Source: Lentzea waywayandensis
GTDB lineage: Bacteria; Actinomycetota; Actinomycetes; Mycobacteriales; Pseudonocardiaceae
Length of the DNA: 64,000 bases
Reading direction: 5' to 3'
Assembly (NCBI RefSeq): GCF_900115955.1
Contig: NZ_FOYL01000013.1
Span: 186,001 to 250,000, forward strand
Of the stretch, positions 61,771-64,000 are shown one piece after another. The first letter of the stretch is position 1. Every line of letters begins with the position of its first letter. Under the pieces are notes generated by a model. That model had not been told where the DNA came from, did not search any database, and worked only from the letters and a program-made list of their open reading frames with translations. The position numbers and the translations under genes were made by a program.

Positions 61771-62274
61771 TCAGGAGTCGGTGATCGTCAGAACGCCGTA
61801 GGGCCCGGACGCCTTGCCCTCGCGGACAGTCGTGCCGTCGATCGTGTACTTCCCGTGCACCTCGGCGCCGTCCGGGCCCGCGACCACCACGAGCATCACG
61901 GACTCGGCCGCGGGACCGGCGGGCACCTCGACGGTGCGCGTCCACGGCAGCGTCACGCTCGCCTCGTTGTGGATGGACGCGCCGACCGTCGCGGTGACGT
62001 TGAACGCCTTGCCGGTGCCGGTCACCTCGAACACGACGGTCCGGGTGGCCGGTGCGGGCGACTCGACGGGTTCCAGCGGAACCTCGGTGCCCGTCGAGGA
62101 GCTGTCCGAGGAGCTGAAGGTGCGCTCCAGCATGGTCGTCACGTGGTTGCCGAACGCGAGTGCGCCCGCGACCACCAGCACCGTGATCAGCAACAGCACC
62201 CAGGGCCACTTCGACGACCTGGGCGGCTCGTGCAGCGGTGGTGCGATGCCGTATTCGGGCGGTTGGTGCGCCAT
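61771..62274 (-). CDS. MmpS-like membrane protein
   Basis: 167 residues: a cytoplasmic Pro-rich start, one membrane helix (KWPWVLLLITVLVVAGALAF), a Ser-rich linker and a beta domain with VVFEVTGTGKAFNVTATVGA, VTLPWTRTVEV and VHGKYTIDGTTV. The layout matches the MmpS transport-accessory family of actinobacteria, but the two cysteines of canonical MmpS are missing and no MmpL partner is in the window. It may assist envelope-lipid export or be a stand-alone variant. Confidence 0.75.
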   Translation of the reverse strand: MAHQPPEYGIAPPLHEPPRSSKWPWVLLLITVLVVAGALAFGNHVTTMLERTFSSSDSSSTGTEVPLEPVESPAPATRTVVFEVTGTGKAFNVTATVGASIHNEASVTLPWTRTVEVPAGPAAESVMLVVVAGPDGAEVHGKYTIDGTTVREGKASGPYGVLTITDS

Positions 62275-62290
62275 GGAGTCCCCCTGCCCA

Positions 62291-62312
62291 GGGAGTCGAT
62301 CTCGCGACTCCC
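62291..62312 (-). terminator. Hairpin terminator behind the glycosyltransferase gene
   Basis: GGGAGTCG (62291-62298) pairs with CGACTCCC (62305-62312) across six bases, between the glycosyltransferase stop (62368) and the MmpS-like start (62274). It separates the two transcripts. Confidence 0.7.
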
Positions 62313-62367
62313 GCCGTTACCGCCACTGGGACGCGGTGCAGCGCCAGAAGGATCCGCGTCGGCCGGA

Positions 62368-63651
62368 TCAGCCCGCCCGCACCGCACCGGCCGGCGCGAG
62401 CTGTTCGACGTGGTCGGCGCTGAGCGGGCCGGCGTCGTGCCGCCGGTACTCCGCCGCGAGTTCGCGGGCCCGCAGCCGGAACGTCCCGCCGTCCAGCACC
62501 TGGCGCACGGCCGCCTTGATCGCCTTCTCCGACGGCGTCGAGGTGCGCAGGTTCAGCCCGGCGCCGGACCGTTCGACACGGGCGGCGACCTCGGGCTTGT
62601 CCTCTGTCGTGCCCGCCACGACCAGCGGGACGCCCTGGGCCAGCGCGAGTTGCACACCGCCGAGCCCGCCGTTGGTGACCATCGCGGCGAGTTCGGGCAG
62701 CAGCCGGTCGTAGGGCAGGAACGGCGCGGTGAAGACGTTGGCGGGCAACGGGCCCACGTCGTGCGCGCCGGTGCTGGCGACGACCGTGACGTTCTCGTCG
62801 GCCAGAGCGCGGATCGTGGGCAGCACGAGCTGTCCGAGGTCCATGTCCGCGACCGTGCCCTGGGTGACGTGCACGATCGGGCGTCCGGCGGTCATCATGC
62901 GCTCCCACCAGTCCGGCAGCGCGGTCGCCGGGGCCGGGTCGACCAGCGCGCCGACGAACTTCACCTGCGGCGGCATGAAGGCGCGCGGGTGTTCCAGGCC
63001 GGCGATGCCGTTCTGCAGGTGCAGGTGCTCCGACACGCTCGCGAGCTGGCGTTCGCCCTCGGGCAGGCCGAGTCCGGCGAGAATCCGGTCGCGGTGGTCG
63101 AACACGGGCTTGAACACCACGTTGTCCAGCAGCCCGCGCACGGCCGCGTACCTCAGCCGCGCCACCAAGCCGGTCCGATGCCGCAGACCAGGTCCGAACG
63201 GCGGCACGTCCGGCGCGGGCAGCATCATCGGCGTGACACCGACGCTGACGGCGCGGGGCCCGCCGAGCTGTTCGAGCACGGTCGCGCCGACGTACGCGGC
63301 GTCGTGCACGACGAGGTCGGCCGGGCGTTCTGCCAGCACCCGTCGCAGGTCGGCGACCTGCGCGGGGATCGGGTCCAGGAACACCGCGGTCATGTCGTGG
63401 CGCAGCTTCGCGATGCCCTTGAGCCTGGTGCGTTCGGGGAACAGCTCGTCGACGTTGCGGCCCTGGTGGTCGATCGACGGGTCCATCGCGACGAACTCCG
63501 CGCCGGTGGCGGCGATCCTGTCCGCGAACACCTCGCCGGTGCACCAGCGGACGTGGTGGCCGCGCTCGGTCAGCGTGCGGGCGATGGGCAGCAACGGCGC
63601 GACGTGACCGGGTACGGGCATGGTCGCGAACAAGAGGCTCAGACGGGGCAC
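62368..63651 (-). CDS. GT1 macrolide-type glycosyltransferase
   Basis: 427 residues of the GT-B fold. The N-terminal acceptor domain begins LSLLFATMPVPGHVAPLLPI, and the donor domain carries VHVTQGTVADMDLGQLV and VTNGGLGGVQLALAQGVPLV, the nucleotide-sugar loop of the MGT family. Such enzymes glycosylate macrolides or other small molecules, for biosynthesis or for self-protection. No biosynthetic cluster surrounds it, and the TetR gene upstream lies on the same strand, so a resistance role is possible. The start GTG 63651 has a weak ribosome site. Confidence 0.88.
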   Translation of the reverse strand: MPRLSLLFATMPVPGHVAPLLPIARTLTERGHHVRWCTGEVFADRIAATGAEFVAMDPSIDHQGRNVDELFPERTRLKGIAKLRHDMTAVFLDPIPAQVADLRRVLAERPADLVVHDAAYVGATVLEQLGGPRAVSVGVTPMMLPAPDVPPFGPGLRHRTGLVARLRYAAVRGLLDNVVFKPVFDHRDRILAGLGLPEGERQLASVSEHLHLQNGIAGLEHPRAFMPPQVKFVGALVDPAPATALPDWWERMMTAGRPIVHVTQGTVADMDLGQLVLPTIRALADENVTVVASTGAHDVGPLPANVFTAPFLPYDRLLPELAAMVTNGGLGGVQLALAQGVPLVVAGTTEDKPEVAARVERSGAGLNLRTSTPSEKAIKAAVRQVLDGGTFRLRARELAAEYRRHDAGPLSADHVEQLAPAGAVRAG

Positions 63652-63692
63652 GGCGGTAGTCGATCAGATCGCGCTTAACGCGCCCTAATTCG

Positions 63693-64000
63693 TCATCTCA
63701 ATCCGGCCAGCACGAAGTCCGCGATCTCCCCGGCCAGCACGGCAGGCGTCTTCTGGCCGTCCGGCCGGAACCACATGGGCAGCTGGTTGACCACGCCCAG
63801 CGCGATCCGCACGACGGTGTCCGCGGGCACGACGGAGCTGAACTCGCCGTCCGCCTGCCCCTTCTCCACGACCGCGAGGAACGTCTCGTGGTAGCGGCGG
63901 CGTTCGGCCCGGAAGTCGGTCATCCGGTCCTCGCCGAGCCGGTGCAGCTCGCGGACGAACACCGCCGTCTCGTCGACCCGTTCGGCCGTCGAGGTGACGA
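63693..64000 (-). CDS. TetR-family regulator, C-terminal part
   Basis: The frame runs off the right edge, so the DNA-binding head is outside the window. The visible 102 residues form the helical ligand-binding end: RYHETFLAVVEKGQADGEFS, VVRIALGVVNQLPMWFRPDG and EIADFVLAGLR. This matches the TetR_C_33-type subgroup seen in KstR2-like regulators. It sits just upstream of the glycosyltransferase gene on the same strand, so it may control it. Confidence 0.8.
   Translation of the reverse strand, partial: VTSTAERVDETAVFVRELHRLGEDRMTDFRAERRRYHETFLAVVEKGQADGEFSSVVPADTVVRIALGVVNQLPMWFRPDGQKTPAVLAGEIADFVLAGLR

Overview
The window is visibly GC-rich, uses many GTG starts, is densely packed on both strands, and carries actinobacterial families: an MmpS-like protein, MEDS/anti-sigma kinase, ANTAR protein, TreY/TreZ/GlgX, UdgX and a gamma-butyrolactone-receptor-like TetR. 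I infer a filamentous actinomycete, probably Pseudonocardiales (Lentzea/Saccharothrix-like). No rRNA or tRNA gene is seen. Both edges cut through genes.

Layout. 1-3135: end of an SDR oxidoreductase, a siderophore amine hydroxylase plus MbtH pair behind two iron boxes, and a divergent AraC regulator / DUF4345 membrane protein. 3205-10963: a beta-glucosidase, a complete Opp/Dpp-type ABC importer and a LacI regulator, with a CebR/CelR-like operator in front of the binding-protein gene; it reads as a beta-glucoside uptake and cleavage operon. 11228-19316: MOSC protein, alpha/beta hydrolase, MEDS-ATPase, WS/DGAT acyltransferase, HAD phosphatase, Ser/Thr kinase, an ATP-grasp ligase, and a translationally coupled NTF2-like/TetR pair. 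19571-26175: a small XRE protein, two secreted lamin-tail-domain proteins, a large secreted subtilisin and an unusual two-HTH regulator.

26315-31502: an operon of two Tat-exported GH28 pectinase-like enzymes and a secreted GH31 enzyme. 31489-39092: MarR/FAD-monooxygenase pair with two palindromic operators, a lipoprotein intradiol dioxygenase, and a PucR-gabT-aldehyde dehydrogenase-LacI group for GABA-type amine catabolism. 39093-41029: a repeat-rich region with a possible 18-codon gene, a secreted CAP protein, a 142-bp imperfect palindrome and a 15-bp minisatellite. 41096-48827: amino-acid permease, GH27 and GH95 exo-glycosidases in one operon, and a P450, with a LacI-type palindrome between operon and P450.

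48828-49095 holds a candidate structured RNA with a 12-codon TTG-started leader ORF. Then come UdgX, CsbD, ANTAR, and the glycogen/trehalose genes treZ-treY-glgX, separated from malQ by a decayed TnpB relic. 59319-64000: Rid-family protein, LacI regulator, Bcp peroxiredoxin, a lipoprotein, an MmpS-like protein, a macrolide-type glycosyltransferase and a TetR fragment.

The common theme is capture and breakdown of plant-derived sugars (beta-glucosides, pectin, alpha-galactosides, fucosides) linked to glycogen/trehalose turnover. The least explained items are the leader-ORF RNA near 48.9-49.1 kb, the long palindrome near 40.1 kb, the 18-codon gene near 39.2 kb, and the ATP-grasp/TetR/NTF2 locus near 17-19 kb.
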